The translations under genes and the position numbers were made by a program. A stretch of 64,000 nt of DNA, from contig OX421967.1 in assembly GCA_949128115.1 (NCBI GenBank), positions 19,794,635 through 19,858,634 of the forward strand, written 5' to 3'. This document shows positions 23,780 to 34,494 of the stretch, in pieces. A model generated the notes under the pieces. It saw only the letters and a list, made by a program, of their open reading frames with translations. It searched no databases and was not told the origin of the DNA. Every line of letters starts with the position of its first letter. Positions within the stretch are counted from its first letter, which is position 1. The stretch comes from Anaspis maculata. Taxonomy: Eukaryota; Arthropoda; Insecta; Coleoptera; Scraptiidae.

Positions 23780-23977
23780 GCACAGTGCGGGTGCGCACCG
23801 CGGCAAGTCGGATCTTGTTATTCTTGTTGAGCTGAGTGCTGAGTGTGTAGCTAAGCCCGTTTCAGGCTAAGCCGTATCAGAACAGATATTCCACGAAAAG
23901 TATTGACGAGTTTGTTCTTTCGCTTTCGCACGTCGCTTCTTTCTCGTCTCTACGAAAATCATCAGACAAAATCAAAA
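23780..23977 (+). promoter_or_regulatory. Probable promoter and 5' UTR of a small membrane-protein gene
   Basis: A GC- and CpG-rich patch (GTGCGGGTGCGCACCGCGGC around 23786) leads into a pyrimidine-rich leader (CTTTCGCTTTCGCACGTCGC, TTCTTTCTCGTCTC). The leader ends AATCAAAA before the ATG at 23978. There is no clear TATA box. The exact transcription start cannot be fixed from sequence. Confidence 0.5.
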
Positions 23978-24017
23978 ATGACAATTCCTACAAGCATGGG
24001 CCAGGACTCGCTGAAAG
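23978..24017 (+). CDS. Small membrane-protein gene, exon 1
   Basis: ATG in the context ATCAAAAATGACA opens 13 codons (MTIPTSMGQDSLK) plus one base, ending at the donor AAAG|gtattt (phase 1). The same phase is used by the acceptor at 33539, where G+CC makes Ala and an open frame follows. The exon is too short to judge alone; support comes from the leader in front of it and the phase match. I do not recognise the family. A second exon between 24018 and 33538 cannot be excluded. Confidence 0.55.
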
Positions 24018-24867
24018 GTATTTATTTAAATTTAATAATAACTAACAGTATTAGGTAAAAAAATCGGGTTTTTGAAATAGATTATTTACACTTATTATTG
24101 CATCATTTGTAGTGAAGTAGCTACTTATTTCGAATACTTACCTATTTTTCTTCAATTTTTTCAACATTTCATAAAAAAATGATATTTTAGTTGTTTTAAT
24201 TATGCAAAGGTGAGCAGTATGGGATACTAGGGTAGAAAAAAATCACACTTGCAGTGCTAACAATCTTGTCGGTACCGCATGATTTACGATACCTAACCTA
24301 CCTATCGCAATAATAATATTATTATGAATCATGAATGATCAAACTTACTTGATACGGAAGGGAATTTGTACAAATCTAGTTGTAGTTTATTAATAAATAA
24401 TTTTTCGATTCTGCCCTACACCAAATTTGATCCAATGTCAATTCTCAATATTATCAAAAATAGGAATAAATTAATGTTTGCGGCGTAGGTAGGTACGAGT
24501 AAGAATTATTTATAAAGGCAGAATATTTTAGTGGTGTGTCAATAACTGACCTGTGAATCCTGTGATCTACCGAATTTCGCCTTTCCGAGGGCCGGGCGGC
24601 CAGACTTCTCAGACAACTTGACGCACGACAAAAACATTTTGCCTGTATTCTTAACATGTCGTAACACGCATGTCTGTTTCGTATTTTGTACCTGCCTACC
24701 TCTAACTGCTTGATTTTAGCGCAATTTCCCAGCACACTTTCCCCAAAAAAAAAATGGGAAAAAGGCGCCTTTAGCTTCACTTTGTCCGTCCGTCTGTCCG
24801 TACCCGGGATAACTCCGCAGGAAAAAAGATATCGATGTGATGTAAACGCTGATCAATAGTACATTAT

Positions 24868-25042
24868 GCCCGCTCTATGAAAATTCGCAGCAATCGCAAC
24901 GCAACCGCAACGCAGAGCGCAACGTTTCTGATTGGCTCGCAAGGTATTCGCAAAGCCATCGCAACGACGCGAAAGGTTTGCGAGCCAATCAGAAAAGTTG
25001 CGCCCTGCGTTGCGGTTGCGTTGCGTAATTTCATAGAGCGGC
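24868..25042. repeat. 175-bp palindromic MITE
   Basis: GCCCGCTCTATGAAAATT and its mirror AATTTCATAGAGCGGC are the ends. The arms contain GCAACGCAACCGCAACGCAG against CTGCGTTGCGGTTGCGTTGC and GATTGGCTCGCAA against TTGCGAGCCAATC. CpG-rich, unlike its surroundings. Confidence 0.85.
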
Positions 25043-25074
25043 CTTTATGTCCAGGATGTCAAGTTGACTTTTGA

Positions 25075-26572
25075 TTTTTAGCGCATTTTCGTAAGAAAAT
25101 GACGCTTATATAGCCGGTTTGTCTGTCGGTCCGTCCGTCTGTTCGTCTGTCTGTCTGTCCGTGTAGAAATTAAGAAGTTGTACTCCTCCTCGAGGAATGA
25201 AGCTAGAGCCTTGGGACTTTTTTTGATAGATAGCTGATGTCCCTAAGGGTGGCCAATTGGCAAAAAAAAATTTATCCATACATAGTTATCATTACTATTA
25301 TCAAAAAACAGGTATTTATTTATTGTGGACTTCTAGGGAGTTCAACTCCTCTTCAGGGAATCAAGCTAGAGCCTTGGAACTTCTTCCGATGGATAGCTGA
25401 TATCCCCAAGGGTGGCAAATGGGCATTATTGTTTTTATACATACCTACATAGTTATCATTATTATTATCACAAAACAAAGATTTCCTGTGCACTTCTAAG
25501 AAAATGAACTCCTCCTCGGGGAATAAATCTAGAGCCCTGGAACTTTCGCCAATGGATAGCTTAGATCCTCGTGGGTGGCCAGTGGGCAAATTGGATTTCA
25601 TGGTTGCACCGCCATCTTGGCTGCCATATTGAAATTTCTTATTAGTGGAACGATTTTCATGAAACTTGGAAGTTACCGTTACCTTGTATGAACGTTCTTA
25701 TTTTCAAGCTAAATTTCATGATTTCGCCGCCATCTTGGCCGCCATATTGAAATTTCTTGTTAGTGGAACGATTTGCATGGAACTTGGAACTTACCCTTGT
25801 CACGTATGATCATTCCTATTTTCAAGTTGAATTTCATGATCCCGCCGCCATCTTGGCTGCCATATTGAAATCTGTTATTAGTGGAACGATTGTTATAAAA
25901 CTTGGAACCTGCTCTTGTCTCGTATGAACAATCTTATTCTCAAGGTGAATTTAATGACTCCGCCGCCATCTTGACCGCCATATTGAAATCTGTTATTAGT
26001 GGAACGGTTGTTATAAAACTTGGAACCTGCTCTTGTCTCGTATGAACAATCTTATTTTCAAGGTGAATTTTATGACTCCGCCGCCATCTTGAAATCTGTT
26101 TCAGTGGAGGGATTGTCATGGAACTTGGAACTTACTTTTGTCTTGTATGAACGTTCTTATTTTCAAGGTAAATTTCATGATTTAGCCGCCATCTTAGCCA
26201 CCATATTGGAATTTCCCATTAGTGGAACGATTGTCATGAAACGTAAAACTTACTCTTGTCTCGCATGAACATTTAATTTTCAAGCCGGACTTCATTTCTA
26301 TCAATGACAGATCTGCATTTGTTCCCTTTTCTACGAACTTCCAAGTTTATTTTGTTTTTTGCTGCAGTGACCCGCCGGGCGTTTACGTGACACGCTGAGA
26401 CAAGAAAATCTCGGTTGTCGATGACCAGCCGCGTGTCATGAAACGTGAAACTTACTCTTGTCTTGTATGAACATTTAATTTTCAAGCTGGACTTCATTCC
26501 TATCAATGACAGTCCTGGAACTAGGAAAATGCGCTATTGAGACTCACGCACGTGAGGGCAGATTCACTTGTT
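25075..26572 (+). mobile_element. Helentron-like non-autonomous element (HINE), copy C
   Basis: The 5' end TTTTTAGCGCATTTTCG (25077) is followed by GTCGGTCCGTCCGTCTG-type GTCY repeats (25125-25160). The 3' end reads GAAAATGCGCTATTGAGACT with the hairpin CTCACG-CA-CGTGAG, then CACTTGTTT. The interior differs from copies A and B: it has about six units of roughly 117 bp, each with GCCGCCATCTTGGC(T/C)GCC, ATATTGAAAT, TTAGTGGAACGATT and AACTTGGAACTTAC. The same ends with a different satellite inside indicate that the ends mobilise whatever tandem repeat lies between them. Confidence 0.75.
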
Positions 26573-27719
26573 TGTTCCTTTGTCGCCATCTTTGATCCGC
26601 CATTTTGAATTTCTCTAAAAGTGATTCGATTGTAATGAAATTTGCAGGCAATGTAAACCACATCAAGGTGCATCCAACTTTCGACAATTGATGCCCTGCT
26701 GCCATCTTGTATTCTCAATAATTAACATGTTTTAAAGTGATAGATCTAGGAGAATTATGTCTCAATGAAAAGACATATCGATGTGGTGCGAATCGAATGC
26801 GTACGTGTCCATCATATAAAGTGGACCAATGGTTTTTGTCACTTGGCCGCCATCTTTGATCTGCAATTTTTAATTTCTCTGAAAGTGGTCCGATTTGAGT
26901 GAAATTTGCAGGCGATGTGAACTTTTATCAAGATACATCCGATTTTGGACAATTGATGTTCTGCCGCCATCTTGAAACTCCATATTGAACATGTTTTAAA
27001 ATGATAGAACTAGGAGAATTATATCTCGATGGAAATAGATATCGATGTTGTGCAAACGCCATTCGAATACGTACGTGTCCCCCATTTAAAGTTGCCAATG
27101 GTTTTGATCAACTTGGCCGCCATGTTTGATCCGCCATTTTGAAGTTCTCTAAAAATGGTCCGATTTGAGTGAATTTTTCACGCGATGTGAACTTCAACAA
27201 AATACATCTGATTTTGGACCAATGATGCTTTGCCGCCATCTGGGCCGCCATATTGAAATCTCTTATTAGTGGAACGATTCTCATGGAACGTGGAACTCGC
27301 TCTTGTCTAGTACCATGATTCTGATTTTCAAGACAAACATGATTCTGCCGCCATCTTGGCTGCCATATTGAAATCTTTCACCAGGGGAACGATTTTCATG
27401 AAACTTGGAACTTAGCCTTGTCTAGTACGATCATTCTGATTTTCAAGCAGAATTTCATGATTCTGCCGCTATTTTGGCCACCATATTGAAATTTCTGCCT
27501 AAATAACGGTAGAACCCTAATTGACATCTTGCGTTCACCAATCCTTGAAAATGGAAGTGCGCTACTGAGCCTATTCGCCTGTTTTGAAGTCATATAATAA
27601 AATTAAAGTCAATAATTACATATATACAAGTGTCCCAGAATATAGTAACCAAGCGCCTAACGCCTAAAAGAGATAGCCCAGATACTGACAGCATTTTTGA
27701 CGTGTCTTGAGCATGTTTG

Positions 27720-28000
27720 ACGCTGACGCTGGTGAATGCTATCTTTTACTATACCGGAAATTTTGCCGAACCCCTTTGTGTTCCAACACGGGGTAAGAAT
27801 TTTCAACGACAGCCAACATCGCAGGCATCATCGTTCACATTTTACGTGCTATGCGACACACGGTCTTAATTAAGCAAGCACTCCAAGTAAATCAAGGAAC
27901 TTGTTTTCGGGACGAAAATCTGACCGCCCCCGGTGGGGCTCGAACTCACGACCCTGGACATGGCATGACAGTCGGACGCGCTGACCACCACACAAGCCCT
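27720..28000 (-). repeat. tRNA-derived SINE, copy 1 (family shared with 34509-34851)
   Basis: The minus-strand head at 28000-27920 has GGGCTTGTGTGGTGGTCAGC (box A region) and GAGTTCGAGCCCC (box B). The body shares GATTTTCGTCCCGAAAACAA, CCGTGTGTCGCATAG and TTTCCGGTATA with the copy near 34509-34851. The tail is truncated or diverged and no duplication is visible. Confidence 0.75.
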
Positions 28001-28054
28001 TAATAATGAAATTAAGAAGGGACAAAGCTCCACCCTCCGACTCCATAATATCCC

Positions 28055-28600
28055 CTAAAATGAAGACCCCATTTTACTTTCCCGACCGCCCCACCAACAT
28101 GGAAGAGAAAGTATTGTAATATTGCAGAAAAAAGTTTTTTGAGATTTCGCCTGATACATCCATTTTGAGGTCCCCAAGACGATTAAGACCATTTCCAGAA
28201 TGATCTCTGCCTGTCTGTATGTCTGTGACCTTCCACGATAACTGCCGAACCGTTGACCCGATCGACTTGAAATTTGGTATGCGGACATGATTTTTCTGTG
28301 GAATGAGCCCATTTTTGGCTGTCATCTGTCAAATAGAAGTGTCACTATGAACAAATGTCAAAAGCTATATCTCACGGAACTTGACTTGCAGTATGTCATT
28401 TGAAAGCCCTCGAAAAACTATTCAGAATAATTACCCTATCTGGTCTTTTGTCAAATGATAAGAAATGTCAAAGGTCAAAACTTTACCATTCAATTATTCA
28501 AAATCTATCCGATAGATTGGAACCAAATTTTGCAGGAAGCAACACAACAAAGGAGTCAAATTGAGCCTTCAGTTGTAGTTCTCCACCATTTTCCAATCGG
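28055..28600 (-). repeat. Dispersed repeat, inverse relative of 13385-13905
   Basis: It contains CTGTCTGTATGTCTGTGACC in the middle and GATCGACTTGAAATTTGGTA, ATTTTTGGCTGTCATCTGTC and GATTGGAACCAAATTTTGC, all present in reverse complement in the 13.4-kb copy. It begins immediately after SINE copy 1. Ends uncertain. Confidence 0.6.
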
Positions 28601-29179
28601 GCGTTATGGATTTTCAAAATTTCTCTTAGCCGTTACCACCCAAGAGGGTCTCTCGCCCATGTTTTGACCAGGACGACTCGCTTTTGATGCAGGACACTAC
28701 TTAATAATTCATTCCTGTTTGGGGATCGACTTTTTTTCGAAAAATTCCTACTGATATCGAAAGTAGATTGGATTGGGTGTCGTGTAGACCCACTTTCAAA
28801 ATCGACACGGTTCCGGTTTTCCGACGGTAATTTTTTCAAAATAAAATTTGTACATTCCGTGAATTTGAAAAAACTGTCGTGCAAACTTCGGTATGCCCCA
28901 CAAAATATATATTTTAGGTGCAGAAACGCTGAGAATGAAAGTTGAAGAAAAGATTGAATTAATTTTTGGAGTAAAAACTTTTGAAATTGGACCCACGGTT
29001 CGAGCTTTCCTCTCTGGAAAAACTGCAAATTTTCCAACTTTTTATCCCGTGAACAAATTTTTGCCATTTTTTCTTGAACAAGGGGTTACTGCGATTCTTG
29101 AACATTTCCCAACTTTTTTTTTCCAATTCCCCGGGAATTTTTCGGTTAAAAATGTAAAACCGGCCTGCGTTTTCGAGAC

Positions 29180-32100
29180 CGGACTGCCTCAAAACTTACG
29201 TCATAAGGTACATGATTTTAACCCTGTAAGTCTAATGTGCGTTGATAAGGTTGTTAAAAATTTCTTTGTCTTACATGTCAGACCGGGGGCTCTAGGCCTG
29301 TCAATTTTGGGAAAATGGCCAAAATTTACGTCATAAGGTACCGGGTGTTCACGATAAAATTCACCCCCCCCCCCTCTAGGAGATTCCCCTTTGAGATATT
29401 TTGGAAAACTAAAAACTTTTTCCCAACGATTTTTCCCAGGGACCTTGAATCAATCGTCTAAAAGTTTTCAATTGGTACCGTATACAGGGTGTGACATGTA
29501 ACTTTTTAGCGCATTTTCCATCTTGATGAAAATCGCTATTGCAACCGCTTTGTCCGTCCGTCCGTCCGTCCGTCCGTTCCTCGAACTCCTCCCAAACTAG
29601 ACGACCTAGCTTTCTAATTTTTTCGCTGTTACATAGCTGCCACTCCCAAAGGAGGGCTAGGCTATATTGGATGTCTATATTGCGCCGCCAACATAGAGAA
29701 AACGGCCCCCGATAAACTTGAAATAACATAATATTGCACTTTCTACCAGACCTGATGCTCTGGTGTTCTAATTTTTTGAATAATACATAGTTGCCACTTA
29801 TAAACGTAAGCCAAGAAACATTCCGTCTTCAATATGCGCCGCCGACATGAAAAAAACTGCTAAAAACCGCCCCCAATCACTTTAAAATGAAAAACATAAA
29901 CCCGAAGACATAGCGATCTGATTCTTTCGGTATATAAATAGCTGACTAAAAATGGGAAAGGATAGGCTACTTTTGATATGGCGCCGCCTCCAGCTTCCGC
30001 CCCCAAAAGAAAAAAGAGTGCAACTGTCAACAATTTTCACTGATTCAGCTGATTATGTTACCTCGAACATTTAGAAACTCTTGACTCAACTTGTGCAAGA
30101 ATTTCTTCGCTAAATTCCGCCGCTCCCACACGCCGCCCCCAAAGTGAGAAATAAATGTAAAACATGAACCTGAAGACATAGCGATCTAATTCTTCCACTA
30201 TATTGATAGCTGACTGAAACTGGAAAAAGATAGGCCACTTTTAATTAGCCGCCGCCTCCAGCTGCCGCCCCCAAACAAAAAAAATGGAACTTTCACAATT
30301 TTCACTGATTATCATATTTCCCTCACATTCAGTAATTAGAAACTCCCAACTGAAACTGTGCAACAGTTACTTTGCCGAATGCTGCCGCCCCCACACGCTG
30401 CCCTCAAAGTGAGAGATGAATGAAAAACATAAACCCGAAAACATAACGTACTAATTCTTTCGCTATATGGATAGCTAACTAAAAACGGGAAAGAATAGGC
30501 TACTTTTGATATGGCGCCGCCTCCAACTTCCACCCCCAAAAGAAAAAAGTGCAACTTTCAATAACTTCCACTGATTTACATTTGATTGTTACCTCAAACA
30601 TTCAGGAACTCCCAACTCAAACTGTGGGAGAATTTCTTTGCCAAACTCTGCCGCTCCCACACGCCGCCGCTATATAGATGGCTGACTGAAAATGGGAAGA
30701 GATAGGCCACTTTTAATTAGTCGCCGCCTCCAGCTCCCGCCCCCAAACAAAAAAATGCAACTTTCACAATTTTCACTGATTGTCATATTTCCTTAAACAT
30801 TCAGAAACTCCTAACTCAAACTGTGCAACAGTTTCTTTGCCGAATGCTGCCACCCCCCCACGCTGCCCTCAAAGTAAGAGATAAATGGAAAACATAAACC
30901 CGAAGACATAGCGATCTAATTCTTTCGCTATATCGATAGCCGACTAAAAATGGGAAAGAATAGACTACTGTTCATTAGTCGCCGCTCCCAGCTCCCGCCC
31001 TCAAACAAAAAAATATTGATGAGTGAAAGAATTTTCATTCAAATCTATTTCGTTGGCAATTCTGATAACAAAATATCACAATGAGTTTCGAATGAAGGAA
31101 GTGGGCAAGGAATGGTGTTTTCCCTTCAACCAAATTTCTTTACGTTCACAATATGCCTCTTTGAGAAAATGCGCTACTGAGACTCACGCACGTGAAGGCA
31201 TACTCACTTGTTTTATTTCAAATACGACACCCTATGTTTTATTACGTCATTTGATTAAGCCTTTCTTTCTGATTACAAAGATATATAACATGATTTATTT
31301 TGACAAGGAAGTTGTCAAGAAAATAATAAAATAGGTAGTCAAATGAATTGAAAATTAAAAATTACGCTACACCCTGTATTAGGAACGAATTAGACCATTT
31401 ATCCATGTAGAGTTGAATTCTGCCGACAAAATGCTGCGAAAATAACTTTTTTTCAAGTGAACTGTAGAAACCAAAGCCATCTTGCCGCGAAACAAAATTA
31501 TTTGACTACCTATTTTATTATTTTTTCGACAAATTACTTGTCAAAATAAATCATAAGTGTCATATATATTTGTAATCAGAAAAAAAGGCTTCACCAAATC
31601 ACGGAATAAAATATAGGGTGTTGCATTTAAAATAAAAAAGTAACACATCACACCCTGTACACGGTACCAATTAGAAACTTTTAGAGGATCGATTTAAGGT
31701 CCCTGGGAAAAATCGTGAAGAAAAAGTTTTTAGTTCTTCGAAATATCTTGAAGGGGAATCTACTGAAGGGGGGTGAATTTTATCGTGAACACCCTGTACA
31801 TGAATGAAACCAACAAGCTTTTGTGTGGAACATTCCCTTAATCAAACATCGGGTCATAAGAAAAAATGTTTGGAGGCTCTCGGTTTGGAGAAAAGTTATA
31901 AAATTTTCAAAAAAGGCCAAAATTCACCTCCTCCTGGAGACTTCTCCTTCGACATAATTTTAGGAATCAAAAACGATTCTTACATGATTTTTTACGTAGG
32001 TTTCGAATCTGAAATTTTTTTAATGGTACATCGCTTAGGGTGCAACATCGAAAATGTTTTTTCAAATTGTACATCCTGTATTTTAACATGGAAATCGATT

Positions 32101-32485
32101 CCGTCTTTCATCCTGATTACAAATATATATCACACTCAGTGGGTTAGTCAACTAGAGACGCCTGTGAAAAAATTGATAGATTTTGGTCTTTTTTTCGAAA
32201 ATTTTAAACTAGTCTTATGGACCGAAATTCCCATAAATTTTGTCTTACGACCAGATTTTCGATTAAGGGGATGTTTCCACACAAAATCCAGTTGTTTTCA
32301 TTCATGTACCTTATGACGTAAATTTTTGGTCATTTTTTCGAAAATTGACAAGCTCATACCAGCCTATAAACCCTATAAACCCCCCGGTCTGACATGTGAG
32401 TCAAATCAATTCTCAACAACCTTATCAACGCACATTAGACCTACAGGGTTAAAATCATGTATCTTATGACGTAAGCTTTGAGGCA
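29180..32485. repeat. 3.3-kb foldback complex split by HINE copy B
   Basis: The outer arms pair CTTACGTCATAAGGTACATG and ATTTACGTCATAAGGTA (about 29192-29340) with their mirrors near 32305-32480. The next layer pairs CCGGGTGTTCACGATAAAAT (29341) with its mirror ending 31800 (ATTTTATCGTGAACACCCTG). A third layer pairs ACAGGGTGTGACATGTAAC (29485) with GTAACACATCACACCCTGT (31640-31658). A fourth pairs 31215-31330 with 31500-31630. The interior open frames are shadows of the palindrome. Confidence 0.85.
29504..31212 (+). mobile_element. Helentron-like non-autonomous element (HINE), copy B
   Basis: The first 360 bp, from TTTTTAGCGCATTTTCC through GTCCGTCCGTCCGTCCGT, are almost identical to copy A. 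About four units of roughly 265 bp follow, one of them shortened, with GAAGACATAGCGATCT and CCGCCCCCA tracts. The 3' end is GAAAATGCGCTACTGAGACT, the TCACG-CA-CGTGA hairpin and CACTTGT. The flanks are GTAAC-TTT and TTTATTTC, a T-run also present uninterrupted in the sister palindrome arm near 31635-31645. It therefore inserted into a T-run with no long target duplication, as Helentrons do. Confidence 0.8.
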
Positions 32486-32832
32486 CCAGCTCCCTGTCCA
32501 TGAAGCCTTAATTGACGATTGGAATAAGATTTGAGGTGTTCCCGGAAAATTCAAATTTTCATGACAAAATTTTCAATTTCCTGCAAAATATTGTAAATCT
32601 TTCTTTCTAATGCCAACTTCCCATCCGAAGGGACGTTTCGAACAAAAATTTCTATAGGTTCCTGAAAACTAGTCGGAAAAGTTTTGGGGTGACACAACTG
32701 ATTTTTTTCAACGGTTTTCTGATACATTTGTAGTTTTTTTCTTAAGCTGACTTGGACTCTGGGATGCGAGTTCTAGAACACCCTATATGTTTTTGTCATT
32801 GCAACCATAATTTATCGTACCTACATCTACAG

Positions 32833-32998
32833 GTGCGTTCAGTCAGCTTATTTAGCCGCAAGTTTTAATTTTAGTCACAAGCGCAGCGACGCCCATTGGC
32901 TCTTATGAACCAGCCTCCTCAGAACAGCCAATACGCGATGCAGCGCGTACGGCTAAAATTTAAACTTGCGGCTAAATAAGCTGACTGAACGCACCTTA
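32833..32998. repeat. 166-bp palindromic MITE
   Basis: GGTGCGTTCAGTCAGCTTAT mirrors ATAAGCTGACTGAACGCACC. The arms extend through TTTAGCCGCAAGTTTAAATTTTAG with few mismatches. The loop near 32915 contains a CCAATGGC-like pair. GC-richer than its flanks. It lies in the presumed long intron of the small membrane-protein gene. Confidence 0.88.
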
Positions 32999-33538
32999 CG
33001 AAATCCCAAACCACGTCATGTAATGTAGATAGATACCCACCTACCTACTTGAAAAGTTTCTTATCACAGAAAGATTTATTCTAGCGTCTCGATTTTATGT
33101 CTCCTCTATGAACATTATTTCTTTCTTAATCATCACTTCTTTTCTGGGGGAGGAAGGACAGGAAAAAACAGTCATGAGAACGATTTTAGAGTAGTAAAAT
33201 AGTAAATGAACAAACGAGCGTTTGAGATCTGTCTGCTAAAAGCGGTATAGGAAAAGACTTTTACGCAAGATCATCATAATAATTACATCAGCAAACTTGA
33301 AAACAAAAATTGTTTTCAAAAATTGCCAAGTAAATCAGGATAATGTTTTCATTTTGCTGTGCTATTTCATGTCGTATTAGACGCCAACAAAAACCATGTG
33401 CCTTGGCTGGAAATCAAATACGCGACCTACAGGTTCGAAGCCAGTTTCTTTTTGATTTTTCAATAATGTCATCTTTAGTTCTTCAGTAATGATCTGAATC
33501 ATCACAATCTCAATTTAATTATTGCATTTTCTTTCTAG

Positions 33539-33642
33539 CCCCGGAAGGTCTTCCGCCTGTATCTGCACCACTCCTGACGAATGACTTCGCAATTCAAATG
33601 TCGAGCGACGGAACCGACGACACACGACAACACAACACTTAA
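33539..33642 (+). CDS. Small membrane-protein gene, exon 2 up to the in-frame UAA
   Basis: After the acceptor TTTTCTTTCTAG the frame (entered in phase 1 from exon 1) reads APEGLPPVSAPLLTNDFAIQ, then a polar, acidic stretch ending DDTRQHNT and TAA (33640-33642). With exon 1 this gives a 47-residue, Pro/Ser/Asp-rich soluble peptide. The GC content (about 55%) is well above the flanks, consistent with coding. The same frame stays open for another 44 codons after the UAA (see the next entry). No family recognised. Confidence 0.55.
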
Positions 33643-33777
33643 GTCCCGTGGTACAGAACTTTCTTCAAAATCCCTTTCTTCAAGGATGTCAGAGATTCTT
33701 CGGCAGTGCTAATAGGCGGAACAGTCCTACTTATAGCAGGAGGGGGGGCATCTGTTATTTATTATTTTTGGCGCTGA
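33643..33777 (+). CDS. In-frame extension after UAA: transmembrane C-terminus
   Basis: Directly after the UAA and in the same frame come 44 codons. They begin VPWYRTFFKIPFFKDVRDS, continue into a hydrophobic glycine-rich stretch (about 33703-33768) that begins AVLIGGTVLLIAGG and finish YYFWR-TGA (33775-33777). This looks like a single-pass tail anchor with basic residues before it and Arg after it. It could be reached by stop readthrough, or by splicing from exon 1 (phase 1) to the ...CTTAAG| at 33642, which keeps the same frame and removes the UAA. It could also be a decayed gene, although the hydrophobic segment and stop placement look preserved. A poly(A) signal follows at 33891. Confidence 0.45.
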   Translation, partial: VPWYRTFFKIPFFKDVRDSSAVLIGGTVLLIAGGGASVIYYFWR

Positions 33778-33890
33778 AGTTTCTGAATAAGTCCTAAATA
33801 GTTTTAGCATTTTTTATCAGTAAGTAATTAAGTTTGGCATGAATATGTTTTTATTCTATACGTTGTTTCTTTTGTTGTGCAAGAGGCACC

Positions 33891-33896
33891 AATAAA
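33891..33896 (+). terminator. Poly(A) signal AATAAA
   Basis: AATAAA lies about 115 bp after the second stop of the small membrane-protein gene, in a stretch with T/GT-rich runs (TTTCTTTTGTTGTGC) just before it. It supports a real 3' UTR ending here. Confidence 0.5.
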
Positions 33897-34130
33897 AATT
33901 GTTAAAATATCCCAACAGTGCTTACCTCTAGGTACTATGTCAAAGCTGTGATATTAAAATGGCTGAAAATGTTGATAGATGATAGATAAATTATTATTGT
34001 TAATTGTGAAAAACAACTTTAATAATTGGTCTAAAATAATTGAAATACAGGTATATTTGGAAAACTAATAGTATCAGTACTGACTATCCGTTTTTGTCAA
34101 AACCAAAATCTATCATTGTACGTTGTACAC

Positions 34131-34163
34131 TATACATACATACATACATACATACATACAACA
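34131..34163. repeat. (CATA)n microsatellite
   Basis: Seven or so uninterrupted ATAC/CATA units. Confidence 0.9.
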
Positions 34164-34494
34164 AAGTTGGAACGGCAACCATTTTCAGTTATTCTATTTT
34201 TTTAGTACTTATAATAGGTATTGGGCCAAATTACCTATTCATATAATTATTTTAATAAATACTGTTTGTTGCTATCATGTTGATAAATTTAAATAAAAAA
34301 TTCTTGTTTTTAAAGTGTCGTTTTGTACCATCCTCTTCTTTTCAAATCTCATCCATCAAGGCCTTCTTTTTCCATTTGAACATGGAAGACTGCACAGTTT
34401 TGAATGGCACAACGCCAACTCCATCAGGATACCTGAAAAAGTCTTTCATTTTATTTCGAATTGTTGTTACAAAATCTGGTTGTAAAAACTTTTT

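Larger units (their letters stand above)
24716..27590 (+). mobile_element. Degenerate outer HINE-like element (copy D) hosting other repeats
   Basis: The 5' part GATTTTAGCGCAATTTCCCA at 24713 is followed by GTCCGTCCGTCTGTCCG at 24784. The 3' part has AAGTGCGCTACTGAGCC near 27555. In between are a small palindrome (24868-25042), an intact HINE copy C (25075-26572) and tandem units with TTTGATCCGCCATTTTGAA and ATCCGATTTTGGACAATTGATG. The ends are decayed, so membership is inferred. Confidence 0.5.

Noticed and set aside
24869..25046. CRISPR-like or regulatory repeat from GCAACGCAACC runs
   Set aside because: It is one imperfect palindrome, not a spaced array, and the genome is eukaryotic.
28893..29336. 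147-codon + frame and an overlapping 144-codon - frame
   Set aside because: Overlapping open frames on opposite strands in AT-rich foldback sequence; no motif.
31804..32316. 170-codon + strand frame
   Set aside because: It lies in the arm region of the 29180-32485 foldback, has no recognisable motif and no coding base composition.
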